From assembly GCA_002296525.1 (NCBI GenBank), contig DBIA01000025.1, positions 5,223 to 32,609 on the forward strand: DNA of 27,387 nt, read 5' to 3'. The DNA is from Candidatus Neomicrothrix sp. UBA814 (GTDB taxonomy: Bacteria > Actinomycetota > Acidimicrobiia > Acidimicrobiales > Poriferisodalaceae). The position numbers and the translations under genes were made by a program. Below, piece after piece: positions 1 to 6,946 of this stretch. The first letter of the stretch is position 1. Each line of letters starts with the position of its first letter. A model generated the notes under the pieces. The model did no database searches. It saw nothing but the letters and a program-made list of their open reading frames with translations, and had not been told where the DNA came from.

Positions 1-88
1 CACGTTAGAAATTGCTCGAACCGCAGGTGGTAGATACCGGGGATTTCTCGCAATAGATTTCTTCTTACCCGAGAGCAAAGGTCGGAAA

Positions 89-376
89 ATGAAATTCATT
101 CAAGTAATGGAACAAAGCGGGGATATTGAGGAAGCGCGGGCTGAAATTGAGGGTTATTTCGCGAGTGCTGACACCGAGACGATGGTCAAGAAGTTGATCC
201 TGTGCGAAGACCGAGACGTACCGGGCAAGATCGTAACCATCGTCGAGTTTGAATCCTGGGAGACTGCAACTGCCAACAACGATCTTGATGCCACCCAAGA
301 GGGAGCTGCCGAGGCGCAGGCCACGACAGATATCACCTACCAAAATCTTGACGTGCACCATGAGTGGGTCCGCTGA
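89..376 (+). CDS. small dimeric alpha/beta-barrel-like hypothetical protein
   Basis: A 95-residue protein of unknown function. It begins with a beta-strand-like segment (KFIQVMEQ), followed by a charged helix (residues about 10-22), and has a central strand (KIVTIVEFESWE). This layout is reminiscent of the dimeric alpha/beta barrel (ABM/NIPSNAP-like) fold, but no diagnostic motif is visible. The ATG follows AAAGG with about 7 nt spacing. The frame stays open upstream to the window edge, so a longer start cannot be excluded, although MKFIQVME is a natural N-terminus. The next gene (NIPSNAP family, 70 nt downstream, same strand) is of the same structural class. Confidence is good that it is a gene and low for any function. 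Confidence 0.7.
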   Translation: MKFIQVMEQSGDIEEARAEIEGYFASADTETMVKKLILCEDRDVPGKIVTIVEFESWETATANNDLDATQEGAAEAQATTDITYQNLDVHHEWVR

Positions 377-434
377 AGCCACTCCTCAAAATTTTCAACA
401 ACGACCGCCACAGGCTTAACGCGCGTAACTGAAG

Positions 435-440
435 TAACGT
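435..440 (+). promoter_or_regulatory. probable -10 box of a leaderless transcript (447 gene)
   Basis: TAACGT lies exactly 6 nt before the ATG at 447 and no Shine-Dalgarno sequence is present. This spacing places the transcription start at or next to the A of ATG. The same TANNNT-N6/7-ATG arrangement recurs at many starts in this window. Confidence 0.5.
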
Positions 441-446
441 TTCCGC

Positions 447-779
447 ATGACTGGCTTAGAGCTTTACGAACGGCGAACTTACGACGTACACGTCGGCGAG
501 ATGAGCAAGGTTCTCGAGTTGTATTCGACTCTTGGTTGGCCTGCGCTTGAAGCAGGTGGCCACTCAAATTTTCTCGTGGGCTATTTCGTGTCAGATACTG
601 GACCGCTGCATCAGCTGATTCACATCTGGCGCTTTAGTAGCGACGTCGAGCGTCGCGAGTTTTGGAAAAACCTCTTCGCTGATGACGAATTCATGGCGTT
701 CGCAGTTCAACTGCGCCCTTTGCTACACAAGCAAGAAATTCAGTTAATGCAATCAGCTCCCTGGGGTCCGCGGCCCTAG
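447..779 (+). CDS. NIPSNAP family protein
   Basis: A 110-residue protein that looks like a bacterial NIPSNAP-family ferredoxin-like (dimeric alpha/beta barrel) protein. Visible family traits are the opening strand LYERRTYDV, the following helix with a GWPALE segment, the central LHQLIHIWRFSS strand corresponding to the usual 'vv.lW.yeS' motif, a helix rich in Arg/Glu (VERREFWKNLF) and a C-terminal strand ending QLMQSAPWGP. Biochemical function is unknown in bacteria. Such genes often sit beside catabolic oxidoreductases. The start is chosen at the ATG preceded by a TANNNT box. It lies 70 nt downstream of another small barrel-like gene, and the cold-shock gene follows with its own leader. Confidence 0.8.
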   Translation: MTGLELYERRTYDVHVGEMSKVLELYSTLGWPALEAGGHSNFLVGYFVSDTGPLHQLIHIWRFSSDVERREFWKNLFADDEFMAFAVQLRPLLHKQEIQLMQSAPWGPRP

Positions 780-907
780 CGATCGAAAAAAATCTTACAG
801 TGCATAAAGAATTTGTCACCTGGCATTCTTTTCTTGCAATTCGCCCCGTAAGGTCAAGGGGTACAAAATTTGCTTGTACACGCTAAGAAAGAAATTGAGG
901 GCAATCA
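780..907 (+). promoter_or_regulatory. leader/promoter region of the cold-shock gene with a perfect dyad
   Basis: 128 nt precede the cold-shock gene. They hold an AT-rich promoter-like stretch (a possible TTGTCA-like -35 at about 815), CCCC/GGGG arms at 844-847 and 858-861, and a perfect dyad GTACAA-N7-TTGTAC at 861-879. The dyad could be an operator or a hairpin in the transcript. Long structured leaders are common for csp genes, whose mRNAs are regulated by temperature. I cannot place the transcription start with certainty. Confidence 0.4.
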
Positions 908-1108
908 ATGCCACAAGGAACAGTGAAGTTCTTCAATGCTCAGAAGGGCTTCGGATTCATCTCTCGAGAAGGCGCTGAAGATGTCTTCGTTCACTACTCG
1001 AATATTGAAGGGGCCGGGTACAGGTCCTTAGAAGAGGGTCAAACCGTTGAGTTTGAGATCGGTGAAGGCCGCAAGGGTGACGAAGCTCAGAATGTGCGGG
1101 TCGTCTAG
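908..1108 (+). CDS. cspA: cold-shock domain protein (CspA family)
   Basis: A 66-residue single cold-shock domain protein of standard length. It binds single-stranded nucleic acid in the cytoplasm and acts as an RNA chaperone. The start MPQGTVKFFNAQKGFGFI carries the RNP1 motif (KGFGFI, residues about 13-18), and RNP2 follows as VFVHYSNI (residues about 26-33). The C-terminal half EEGQTVEFEIGEGRKGDEAQNV matches the family. The ATG is preceded by GAGGG about 8 nt upstream. Unlike many genes here it has a long leader, which suits post-transcriptional control. The cspA symbol is by family resemblance only, since paralogs cannot be told apart from one copy. Confidence 0.95.
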   Translation: MPQGTVKFFNAQKGFGFISREGAEDVFVHYSNIEGAGYRSLEEGQTVEFEIGEGRKGDEAQNVRVV

Positions 1109-1501
1109 AACTATCTCGCTCAATTGACTTAATACCGCGGACGTTCTTATCTTCGTTTGCTATCTGAAGCGCCCTTATTCTCGCGCGGCTGGATGTAAGT
1201 CTTTTTCAGTTCACATGGAATGTTTCGCTCCGGAACGCGGAAAGACCCCCCGAGGGGGGCCGATCCCATAAGGTTCCGGATCAGTTGATTCGCTCGCAGT
1301 CAGCACAAAGTTTCCTTGGTCCGCTGCGCCGGATCCTTGCGAATCGACACCACATCTACTTTCGCTTCAGTGTTTTTGGATTCAGTTCTGCTTTGAGTTG
1401 ATACTGCTGATGGACCGAAGTCCAGGTCAACTGACCGCTCCTCTTTCGACCCCGCCCTTTAAGAGGGAATGACCACTTAATGACGCGGGTCATTTGAGCG
1501 A
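1109..1501. other. 393-bp intergenic stretch with inverted repeats, no gene seen
   Basis: No convincing coding frame or tRNA was found. It holds a G/C hairpin at 1246-1259, CCTCTT/AAGAGG arms at 1440-1445 and 1461-1466, and a perfect 7-bp dyad AATGACC-N13-GGTCATT at 1468-1474 and 1488-1494. The CCGGATC heptamer occurs twice (near 1275 and 1330). It separates the converging ends of the cold-shock gene and the minus-strand gene at 1502-1819, so some of this structure may terminate transcription. Confidence 0.5.
1244..1260 (-). terminator. possible rho-independent terminator, minus strand
   Basis: CCCCC (1246-1250) pairs with GGGGG (1255-1259) around a 4-nt loop. Read on the minus strand the hairpin is followed by TCTTTCC, a weak T-rich tail. 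Read on the plus strand no T tract follows. It lies 240 nt beyond the stop of the 1502-1819 gene, so the assignment is tentative. Confidence 0.35.
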
Positions 1502-1819
1502 CTACTCAGCGATGGCGTTGTACATGATCATTTGTTCAGCCATCCGCAACTCTGGGTGGGCAGCAGCTACATCTTTTTGCAGTTGTACATACCATTCGCT
1601 GGCGGACACCTGATCCCAGAAACGTCCGTACTCTTCCATAGAGTCAAAATCGGTGACGTAAAGTGCGACTTCGAGCCCACCCGATCCGGTAACGGGCCTC
1701 ATCAAACGGGGGTTTTTGGCTCCCCACGCTTCGTGTTGCGGTTTCGCTGCCTTAGAGCCAGCCTCAACTGCGTGTATCGCTTGTGGGGTTCCTTCCCAAC
1801 GGGTTGCAACAGTAATCAC
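1502..1819 (-). CDS. small hypothetical protein, probable dimeric alpha/beta barrel
   Basis: A 105-residue protein of unknown function. The N-terminal strand ITVATRWEGTP, a helix (residues about 12-30), the central strand LEVALYVTDFDSMEEYGRFWD and a C-terminal strand MAEQMIMYNAIAE give the beta-alpha-beta-beta-alpha-beta order of NIPSNAP/ABM-type dimeric barrels. Its layout resembles the protein at 26853-27164. The start codon is GTG, supported by AAAGGA 6 nt upstream on the minus strand. It is transcribed divergently from the small frame at 1955. No catalytic residues can be named. Confidence 0.7.
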   Translation of the reverse strand: MITVATRWEGTPQAIHAVEAGSKAAKPQHEAWGAKNPRLMRPVTGSGGLEVALYVTDFDSMEEYGRFWDQVSASEWYVQLQKDVAAAHPELRMAEQMIMYNAIAE

Positions 1820-1954
1820 ATCGGTTCCTTTCGGTGGATTCTGAACCAGTCAAATACCGTCCGGCTAGATGGTCAAGAATCAGAGTTCCTATCGAAGGTC
1901 AGGCCACATCTCATTTGGGGTAGCCCGCGAGAACCGAGGACTACCATTGCTTGA

Positions 1955-2200
1955 ATGAAGTTTGAGCGGCGGTTCGCGGGTGGCGCGCAGAAGTACATGC
2001 GGGTCAATCCGAATGGAACTAAACACGAGTGTGTGGTTTGGCTCGATCATCAACTCGGCTGCCCTCACCGACACTTAGGTGACCCGGAGGTGGACGACTG
2101 CGGTTGTGGTTCTCTCGCAGAGTTAAGACGGTACGACGCTCAAAGAATCGAAAGCTCTAATGACTTCCGTCGTCGACTGGGTCGATTTCTCCGTCGCTAG
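1955..2200 (+). CDS. possible 81-residue Cys/His-rich small protein
   Basis: An open frame of 81 residues, basic at both ends, with a Cys/His-containing middle (HECVVWLDHQLGCPHRH, then DDCGCG) that could bind a metal. No family is recognised. In its favour, a TACCAT box lies 7 nt before the ATG, the leaderless arrangement used by other genes here, and without it the region would be a 337-bp gap. Against it, its last 44 nt overlap the 3' end of the convergent nitroreductase, and the protein is short. Treat it as a candidate. Confidence 0.35.
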   Translation: MKFERRFAGGAQKYMRVNPNGTKHECVVWLDHQLGCPHRHLGDPEVDDCGCGSLAELRRYDAQRIESSNDFRRRLGRFLRR

Positions 2201-2972
2201 GGAGCCTCTCTAAATGCTGTTTTCGAGCTTCTGCGTCTTTGTAGATTGAGTGTCGCCGTTCCTTGGTCAGATAGTGGTCTATGTCTTCTTGAGTTCTGAG
2301 ATTTGCCAAGGTGACGCCGTTCCAATGGACTACTTCGTCGATTGGTCTCCTCCATCGGCTCTCGGCTTTGCGTCGGGGCCACCCGATTGGAACGATTCCA
2401 TAGGGAATGTGGCTAGAAGGGAAGCCTAAAAGTTTCTGCAACGCGCTCGCTGTTTGGGGTTCTCCCCCTCCTGAGAGCCATGCGCTGGTCAACCCCACTG
2501 CGGTGGTAGCTAGCTGTAAATTTTGGACCGCTGCTCCGACTGAAACCAGCAAGATATTTGATCGGTTGTCCATGTATTCGGTTTGATCAAGATCTTTTTC
2601 TGAAGCTACCGGGTAAGTGTCAGCCCAACGAGGGTCAACGAATACCGCCATTATTGCTACTGAGTCGTGAACCCAGTGCTTTTTGTGCACATGGGGAAAT
2701 CCCTTGCAGTGCTCATTGAGACGGTCCGCTTGACTTGCCATGACCGAAGCGACTTCTTGAACTCTTTCGGGTTCTTCGATTATGCATATTTCCCAAGGCT
2801 GCGAATTAGCGCCTGAGGGCGCCCACCGGCCCGCATCAGCGATTTGCTCAAGCGTCTCTCGAGGCACTCGGTCCCCCGGGTCAAAACTTCTAACGCTTCG
2901 ACGATCCCGGATCACTTCCAAGAGTTGGGCCAACTTCTTACCGTTGAGCTTTTGCTTTGTTTTCGGCGGCAT
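2157..2972 (-). CDS. nitroreductase family protein
   Basis: A 271-residue FMN-dependent nitroreductase-fold oxidoreductase, slightly longer than the usual 200-230. Family signatures are DRRSVRSFDPG (residues about 22-32, phosphate/FMN-binding Arg and Ser), the APSGANSQPWE segment (residues about 52-62, FMN ring binding), and the glycine-containing helix SVGAAVQNLQLATTAVGL (residues about 145-162). The segment GIVPIGWP corresponds to the usual 'vP.GyP' strand. Substrate is unknown; the family reduces nitro groups, quinones, flavins or enones using NAD(P)H. The C-terminal 60 residues are charged and probably form an extra helix. The ATG is preceded by TAAGCT with a 6-nt gap, so the transcript is probably leaderless. 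Confidence 0.88.
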   Translation of the reverse strand: MPPKTKQKLNGKKLAQLLEVIRDRRSVRSFDPGDRVPRETLEQIADAGRWAPSGANSQPWEICIIEEPERVQEVASVMASQADRLNEHCKGFPHVHKKHWVHDSVAIMAVFVDPRWADTYPVASEKDLDQTEYMDNRSNILLVSVGAAVQNLQLATTAVGLTSAWLSGGGEPQTASALQKLLGFPSSHIPYGIVPIGWPRRKAESRWRRPIDEVVHWNGVTLANLRTQEDIDHYLTKERRHSIYKDAEARKQHLERLPSDGEIDPVDDGSH

Positions 2973-2978
2973 GTCGGC

Positions 2979-2984
2979 AGCTTA
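2979..2984 (-). promoter_or_regulatory. probable -10 box of a leaderless transcript (nitroreductase)
   Basis: On the minus strand TAAGCT stands 6 nt before the ATG at 2972. No Shine-Dalgarno sequence is seen. The divergent gene at 3040 has a matching box at 3028-3033, so the two promoters are only about 45 nt apart. Confidence 0.5.
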
Positions 2985-3027
2985 GTTACTTCGCGAATGC
3001 TCAGATCCAAAACGAAATTCTCATAGC

Positions 3028-3033
3028 TAGTAT
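3028..3033 (+). promoter_or_regulatory. probable -10 box of a leaderless transcript (3040 gene)
   Basis: TAGTAT stands 6 nt before the ATG at 3040. An AGGAG also touches the start codon but is too close to work as a normal ribosome binding site, so leaderless initiation is the better reading. Confidence 0.5.
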
Positions 3034-3039
3034 CAGGAG

Positions 3040-3708
3040 ATGATCGAACCAACGGCAAACAAAATCAGTAGCAACGATCTGCGAGATGCTGTTGCCTCTT
3101 GGCTGGTTGCTCCGTCGGGAGCTGATTGTGTGTTTGTTCCAGCGATTCCAAGCACATTGAGAGATCCCCGCCCAGATGCTGTTGGCATTCGCCACACGGG
3201 GGGACAGCTAGGCGGAGATTTCGAGGTGATAGCAGTTGAGGTTCAGTTATCAACTAAGAAATTGGTTTCTGCCTTAGGACATGTGAGTTCTCATTCGATA
3301 CATGCAGATCGGGTTTATCTTGCTTGTTACTTACCGGAATCGGAGTTCTCAGAAGAGCAAATGAATGTGGCGTTGCATCTTGGAATCGGGCTCATTCGAA
3401 TAGACCACGAGTTGGTGTGTCATCGTTCGGTGCTCGCTTCCACGAATCGGCCTATTCCTGCTATGCGAACTGAATTGTTGTATCAGCTAGGTCTGGTGAC
3501 TTGCCAACTGTGTGGGGTGGCTTACTCGCTTTCGTCAGCCGACAACGACGCTGTGTTTTGGAATGAGATTTGGGCCGACCGGTTCGGGCGCCTCCGCAAC
3601 GAGAGCGTTTATGACCGCCGCTATCTGTGTCCCGATTGTGTCCGCAACGTCCAAGACCTGTCATCCAGCGCGCCGGAAGACGGTATCGATTCGAACTTCG
3701 AGCCGTAA
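3040..3708 (+). CDS. putative PD-(D/E)XK nuclease-like protein with zinc ribbon
   Basis: A 222-residue protein with no closely recognised family. Residues about 44-70 read RPDAVGI, then FEVIAVEVQLS: an Asp followed about 20 residues later by Glu-X-Gln at the end of a hydrophobic strand. This is the arrangement of the PD-(D/E)XK core with Gln or a nearby Lys in place of the final Lys. The segments that follow (LVSALGHVSSHSIHADRVYLA and LHLGIGLIRID) fit the helix, strand, helix and strand that close this fold in Mrr-like and related enzymes. A C-terminal CxxC...CPDC pair (about residues 155-200) looks like a zinc ribbon. No methyltransferase or helicase lies nearby, so a restriction role is unsupported; DNA repair or nucleic-acid binding are alternatives. 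It converges on the monooxygenase gene with a 27-nt gap. Confidence 0.55.
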   Translation: MIEPTANKISSNDLRDAVASWLVAPSGADCVFVPAIPSTLRDPRPDAVGIRHTGGQLGGDFEVIAVEVQLSTKKLVSALGHVSSHSIHADRVYLACYLPESEFSEEQMNVALHLGIGLIRIDHELVCHRSVLASTNRPIPAMRTELLYQLGLVTCQLCGVAYSLSSADNDAVFWNEIWADRFGRLRNESVYDRRYLCPDCVRNVQDLSSSAPEDGIDSNFEP

Positions 3709-3735
3709 ATCGAAATGAGCTTCAGATAACGGGGT

Positions 3736-5397
3736 TTACCCGGCTGTGGCGACGTCTACGGGTGGTTCGGATTCGGCGAAGAAACGGATGCCTTCATAGT
3801 CCTTTTCGGCGACATCGTTGATAGTTGCAACGTATTTGGGAGTTCCGCCGTTGTAGACCATGTAGCGAATCTTCCCTGCCTCATGTCCGTCTACGTTGCT
3901 GTTGTAGCCGGTGAACCAGGACTGCGCCTTTCTCATCAGCATGACCGAATACATCTTGACTACATGATCGGTCCAACGCTGTTCAGCCTCGGCCGTAGCT
4001 TCCGCGTATCGAAGGTCATGTTGGATCATGTGTTCAAGCAGGTCAGTGCACCAGTTCACGCCATTCTCGATACCTCTGGGGTAGTTAGTCGAGGCCGAGC
4101 CACTCTGCGGGCCCGACGGCATCAACAAGTTGGGGAAGCCCGACACCATCATCCCCAGGAAGGTTGTCGGGTTATCGAACCATTTGTCTCTCAATGTAAG
4201 ACCGTCGCGGCCACGTATGTCTATGTGATCGAAAGATCCGGTGATCGCATCGAAGCCAGTCGCGTACACGATGATGTCGAACTCGAATTCTTGTTCGCTT
4301 GTGCGGATGCCTGTTTCGGTGACCCGTTCTAGAGGGGTTTCGCTTATGTCAACTAGATGAACATTGTCGCGATTAAACGCTTCGAGATAGCCGGTTTCCA
4401 TGGGTACTCGTTGAACACCAAAACCATGGTCTTTCGGAATAAGTTTCTCTGCGACCACCGGGTCATCAACTCGACCCCGAATCCGTTCGGCCATGTACTT
4501 AGAGATCTCAGCGTTAGCTTGCTCATCTGTGAAGATCTCCCGGAAATTTCGGAGCCAAATACTGAATCCAGGCTCGTCGTAGAGTTGATCCCATAACTCG
4601 TAACGTTCTGCTTCGCTGACTTCGTAGAAGCCTCGACGGTCAGGTTCGTGCTCGAATCCGCCAGGCGTTCGTGCACAGGTTTCAAAAATTTCGTCGTAGC
4701 GGGCCCTAATTTGATCCATCTCTTCTTCGGAGATCTCACTGTTGTTCAGCGGAGCCACCCAGTTGGGTCGCCGCTGGAAGACCGTGAGTTCACCTACTTT
4801 GTCTGCTATTTCGCCGATTACTTGGATCGCTGTGGCCCCGGTACCGACGACCCCTACTCTCTGGTCGCTGAGATCAACGTGCTCATGAGGCCAGTTGTAG
4901 GTATGCCAGGATCGTCCTTTGAACTCGTCCACTCCTTCAACGCGAGGCATAGTTGGTTGGGACAACAGCCCGAGGGCAAGTATGACAATACGACAGGTGA
5001 GTTCTCGACCATCTGAAACTCTTATGTTCCAAAGCTCGTTAGTTTCGTCAAAAACTGCGGCTTGGACCCTGCAGTTAAATTGCATGTGTTCGCGCAGCTT
5101 GAATTTGTCGGCCACGAAGTTCAAATACTTGAGGTTCTCGGGTTGACCAGAAAACATTTCTTTCCAGTGCCATTCATCAAGTACTTCTTGCGAGAACGAA
5201 TACCCGTATGTGTAGCTTTCGGAATCAAAGCGGGCCCCTGGGTAGCGGTTGTTGTACCAAGTACCACCTAGGTCAGGATCTGCTTCAAGAACGGTTGCTT
5301 TTACCCCCATGTCAATGAGCCGCTTGATCTGGTAGATACCCGCTACACCTGCGCCAACAATGATGACCTCGTAGTCCAAGTTCGCGTCGCTACTCAT
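3736..5397 (-). CDS. flavin-containing Baeyer-Villiger-type monooxygenase
   Basis: A 553-residue class B flavoprotein monooxygenase of the cyclohexanone/phenylacetone monooxygenase type, which uses FAD, NADPH and O2 to insert oxygen next to a ketone. Visible motifs are the first Rossmann GAGVAG (residues 15-20), the GGTWYNNRYPGARFD segment (residues about 44-58), the Baeyer-Villiger fingerprint F-x-G-x3-H-x3-W-P complete as F159 to P170, and the second Rossmann GTGATA (residues 185-190). Length is normal. I chose the ATG at 5397 because AAAGGA lies 9 nt upstream; the frame extends 14 codons further but with poorer signals. The tandem VOC gene at 5500 is upstream on the same strand with a 102-nt gap. 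Substrate cannot be inferred. Confidence 0.93.
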   Translation of the reverse strand: MSSDANLDYEVIIVGAGVAGIYQIKRLIDMGVKATVLEADPDLGGTWYNNRYPGARFDSESYTYGYSFSQEVLDEWHWKEMFSGQPENLKYLNFVADKFKLREHMQFNCRVQAAVFDETNELWNIRVSDGRELTCRIVILALGLLSQPTMPRVEGVDEFKGRSWHTYNWPHEHVDLSDQRVGVVGTGATAIQVIGEIADKVGELTVFQRRPNWVAPLNNSEISEEEMDQIRARYDEIFETCARTPGGFEHEPDRRGFYEVSEAERYELWDQLYDEPGFSIWLRNFREIFTDEQANAEISKYMAERIRGRVDDPVVAEKLIPKDHGFGVQRVPMETGYLEAFNRDNVHLVDISETPLERVTETGIRTSEQEFEFDIIVYATGFDAITGSFDHIDIRGRDGLTLRDKWFDNPTTFLGMMVSGFPNLLMPSGPQSGSASTNYPRGIENGVNWCTDLLEHMIQHDLRYAEATAEAEQRWTDHVVKMYSVMLMRKAQSWFTGYNSNVDGHEAGKIRYMVYNGGTPKYVATINDVAEKDYEGIRFFAESEPPVDVATAG

Positions 5398-5499
5398 CGC
5401 TTCAAGTCCTTTCATCAGCGTTTTCTGATCGCCCTTCATGATACGACGATTGTGGCTACCCTCGCCGAATCGCCATCGCAGAATGACTTCGGAGTTGAT

Positions 5500-6270
5500 C
5501 TATTTTTCGATCAAGAAGCGGGTGCCGAACAACTCGAAATCTTGCTCCTGGGCTGTTTCGCCGGCGTCCAACACAAGGGCACAAATACCCTCGCCCTTCG
5601 AGTGAAGAAATTCGTCAATCTCTGATGCCACTCGCTGAGTTGTGTCGACAGGGGAAACAAGTTCGATGACACCCCCTTGTGGCGGTCGAACCAAACGCCT
5701 GAGCACCCCTCGTTTTTCATCGACTTCTGGGGCATCGGCAGCGAGACCGAGACCTTCCCCGTACACCTCGCCCGCGATACTCGCATCTCGGGTAGCAACC
5801 ATGACCTTTTGTATGCCTGAAAAATAAGGAGCTGCACTCGTCGGGTTGCTCGGTTGGGCGACCGAACCATCGGGGTAAATCCGGATAAGGACACCGTGCG
5901 TAGAACTGGGGTGAATGTCGCGCCCACCTGCACCTCTCATCAGGGGAAGCACCTTGATACCCCTTTCCAACAAGATTTCAGCTTCAGTATTGGGGTCAGG
6001 AGCTTCAAGCATCATTGCGTATACGCCTTCGCCTCGTCGATCTAGAAACTTCTGCAGAGCTTGACTTAATGGCTCCTCGGGGTTCGAGGGCGCCATCAGT
6101 TCGATATTGCTACCTCCCGGGGGCTGACACATCGCTACGTGAGCGCCCAGGGAGGGAACTGTTTCCGGTGAGAAATCATCAACAAACATTCCCATTTGGT
6201 CTCGAAAGACTGTGATGGCGGCATCAAAGTCATTAACTGCGATAGCGATTCGTGGCAAAGCTGTGATCAT
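5500..6270 (-). CDS. tandem VOC (glyoxalase/bleomycin-resistance fold) protein
   Basis: A 256-residue protein with two vicinal-oxygen-chelate modules (residues about 1-115 and 140-255), resembling methylmalonyl-CoA epimerase or extradiol-type proteins. Module 1 starts LPRIAIAVNDFDAAITVFRD and contains SNIELMAP; module 2 starts IQKVMVATRD and contains GVIELVSP. The residues that normally bind metal look altered: the His expected in the opening strand is Arg, and the segment HPSSTHGVLIRIYP has Arg where epimerases carry the metal-binding Glu. It may therefore be non-catalytic or use a different chemistry. The ATG has AGGA about 7 nt upstream. The monooxygenase follows in the same direction, which hints at co-transcription. 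Confidence 0.8.
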   Translation of the reverse strand: MITALPRIAIAVNDFDAAITVFRDQMGMFVDDFSPETVPSLGAHVAMCQPPGGSNIELMAPSNPEEPLSQALQKFLDRRGEGVYAMMLEAPDPNTEAEILLERGIKVLPLMRGAGGRDIHPSSTHGVLIRIYPDGSVAQPSNPTSAAPYFSGIQKVMVATRDASIAGEVYGEGLGLAADAPEVDEKRGVLRRLVRPPQGGVIELVSPVDTTQRVASEIDEFLHSKGEGICALVLDAGETAQEQDFELFGTRFLIEK

Positions 6271-6377
6271 GGGAGTTCCTGTCTCGTTAGGCAGAGCCTA
6301 AACCTTGGACGGCATAGGTAGACGAGCAAACGCGATGAGACAAATATGTGGACACTCAATTCATGGAGTGTTTCAAG

Positions 6378-6644
6378 TCAATCGAGGTGTTGTTCAATCG
6401 CAGTTTTCAACGCTTGACCATTCTTCAGGTTCCATTGAATTCGGCCATGTTTTGTTTCTGCCGTTACCAGGTCTGATGCGCCTTCTCTTCTGACTTCAAC
6501 ATCGATAAGAGCTGCGAGTGGAAGTTTGCCCTCCCACATTTCTGCTTTTGAGGTCCGAAATATGGCTTGGTTGGCGATCTCTATAGTTACGAGCCGCGTT
6601 GTCCCGTCTGCATCGGTTTCTGTGACTCGCTGAAATCTCAGCAC
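6378..6644 (-). CDS. small hypothetical beta-rich protein
   Basis: An 88-residue protein, not recognised. It is predicted mostly beta (RLVTIEIANQAIFRTS, KLPLAALIDVEVRRE, LVTAETKHGRIQWNL) with a C-terminal helix (GQALKTAIEQHL), an order reminiscent of small bacterial pleckstrin-homology-like domains. It starts at GTG without a clear ribosome binding site, so the true start may be a few codons inside. It is divergent from the riboswitch-controlled metY and lies 107 nt upstream of the VOC gene on the same strand. Confidence 0.55.
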   Translation of the reverse strand: MLRFQRVTETDADGTTRLVTIEIANQAIFRTSKAEMWEGKLPLAALIDVEVRREGASDLVTAETKHGRIQWNLKNGQALKTAIEQHLD

Positions 6645-6740
6645 CGACTAATTGTGGCAGAGTGGTCAACTCCTGACCTTTCAATACGGTCAATGAATTT
6701 GGCAACTCATTTGCGCACAGCGACAGAACCTGCTGAAATG

Positions 6741-6842
6741 ACGTCGTTATCAAGAGCGGTGCACTTTGGTGCACCCAGCAACCTGGGGTGGACACCCAAG
6801 GTGCTTTCCTACTGTGTAGGGATATGGCTGAGGTCTGTGACC
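6741..6842 (+). ncRNA. SAM riboswitch (SAM-I/IV clan) upstream of metY
   Basis: The conserved SAM-I/SAM-IV core is readable. AAGAGCGG starts at 6752 and opens P2, a perfect 7-bp hairpin GGTGCAC-TTTG-GTGCACC (6758-6775). CAGCAACC (6776-6783) leads into P3: CCT/AGG plus GGGT-GGAC-ACCC, 6782-6801. AAGGTGC (6798-6804) is followed by P4, CCTAC-TGT-GTAGG (6808-6820). GATA at 6821-6824 can pair with TATC at 6748-6751 as part of P1. P2 is a plain hairpin without the SAM-I kink-turn, which points to SAM-IV or the SAM-I/IV variant class. A short GGTC/GACC hairpin at 6832-6842 sits just 3' of P1. The downstream gene makes homocysteine, the expected target. Confidence 0.85.
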
Positions 6843-6904
6843 AACGCAACAAAGTGTCCTAAGGAATGGCTTTTGCTGTTTCTCGTGGCAACGAAGGCAT
6901 GTTC

Positions 6905-6941
6905 GTCCACCCCTCCAAGACAACACAGCGCTAATTGGAGG
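6905..6941 (+). promoter_or_regulatory. expression platform: hairpin that can hide the metY ribosome binding site
   Basis: CCTCCAA (6912-6918) is perfectly complementary to TTGGAGG (6935-6941), which contains the metY Shine-Dalgarno sequence. Just before it, GTCCACCCC (6905-6913) is perfectly complementary to GGGGTGGAC (6785-6793), the 5' arm and loop of riboswitch P3. The two pairings share 6912-6913 and look mutually exclusive. SAM binding would keep P3 closed and leave the ribosome binding site sequestered; without SAM, P3 could open and free it. The pairings are seen in the sequence, the mechanism is inferred. Confidence 0.6.
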
Positions 6942-6946
6942 CAGCA

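Noticed and set aside
1532..1954. Plus-strand open frame of 140 codons opposite the 1502-1819 gene
   Set aside because: It is antisense to a gene with a good start and ribosome binding site, and its translation has no protein-like pattern.
3040..3708. Restriction-modification or other multi-gene defence system
   Set aside because: Only a single nuclease-like gene is present, flanked by a nitroreductase and a monooxygenase. No partner gene supports a system.
3883..5016. Long plus-strand open frames (149 and 122 codons) inside the monooxygenase region
   Set aside because: They are antisense to a clear Baeyer-Villiger monooxygenase with all motifs intact. The composition is a by-product of its codon use.
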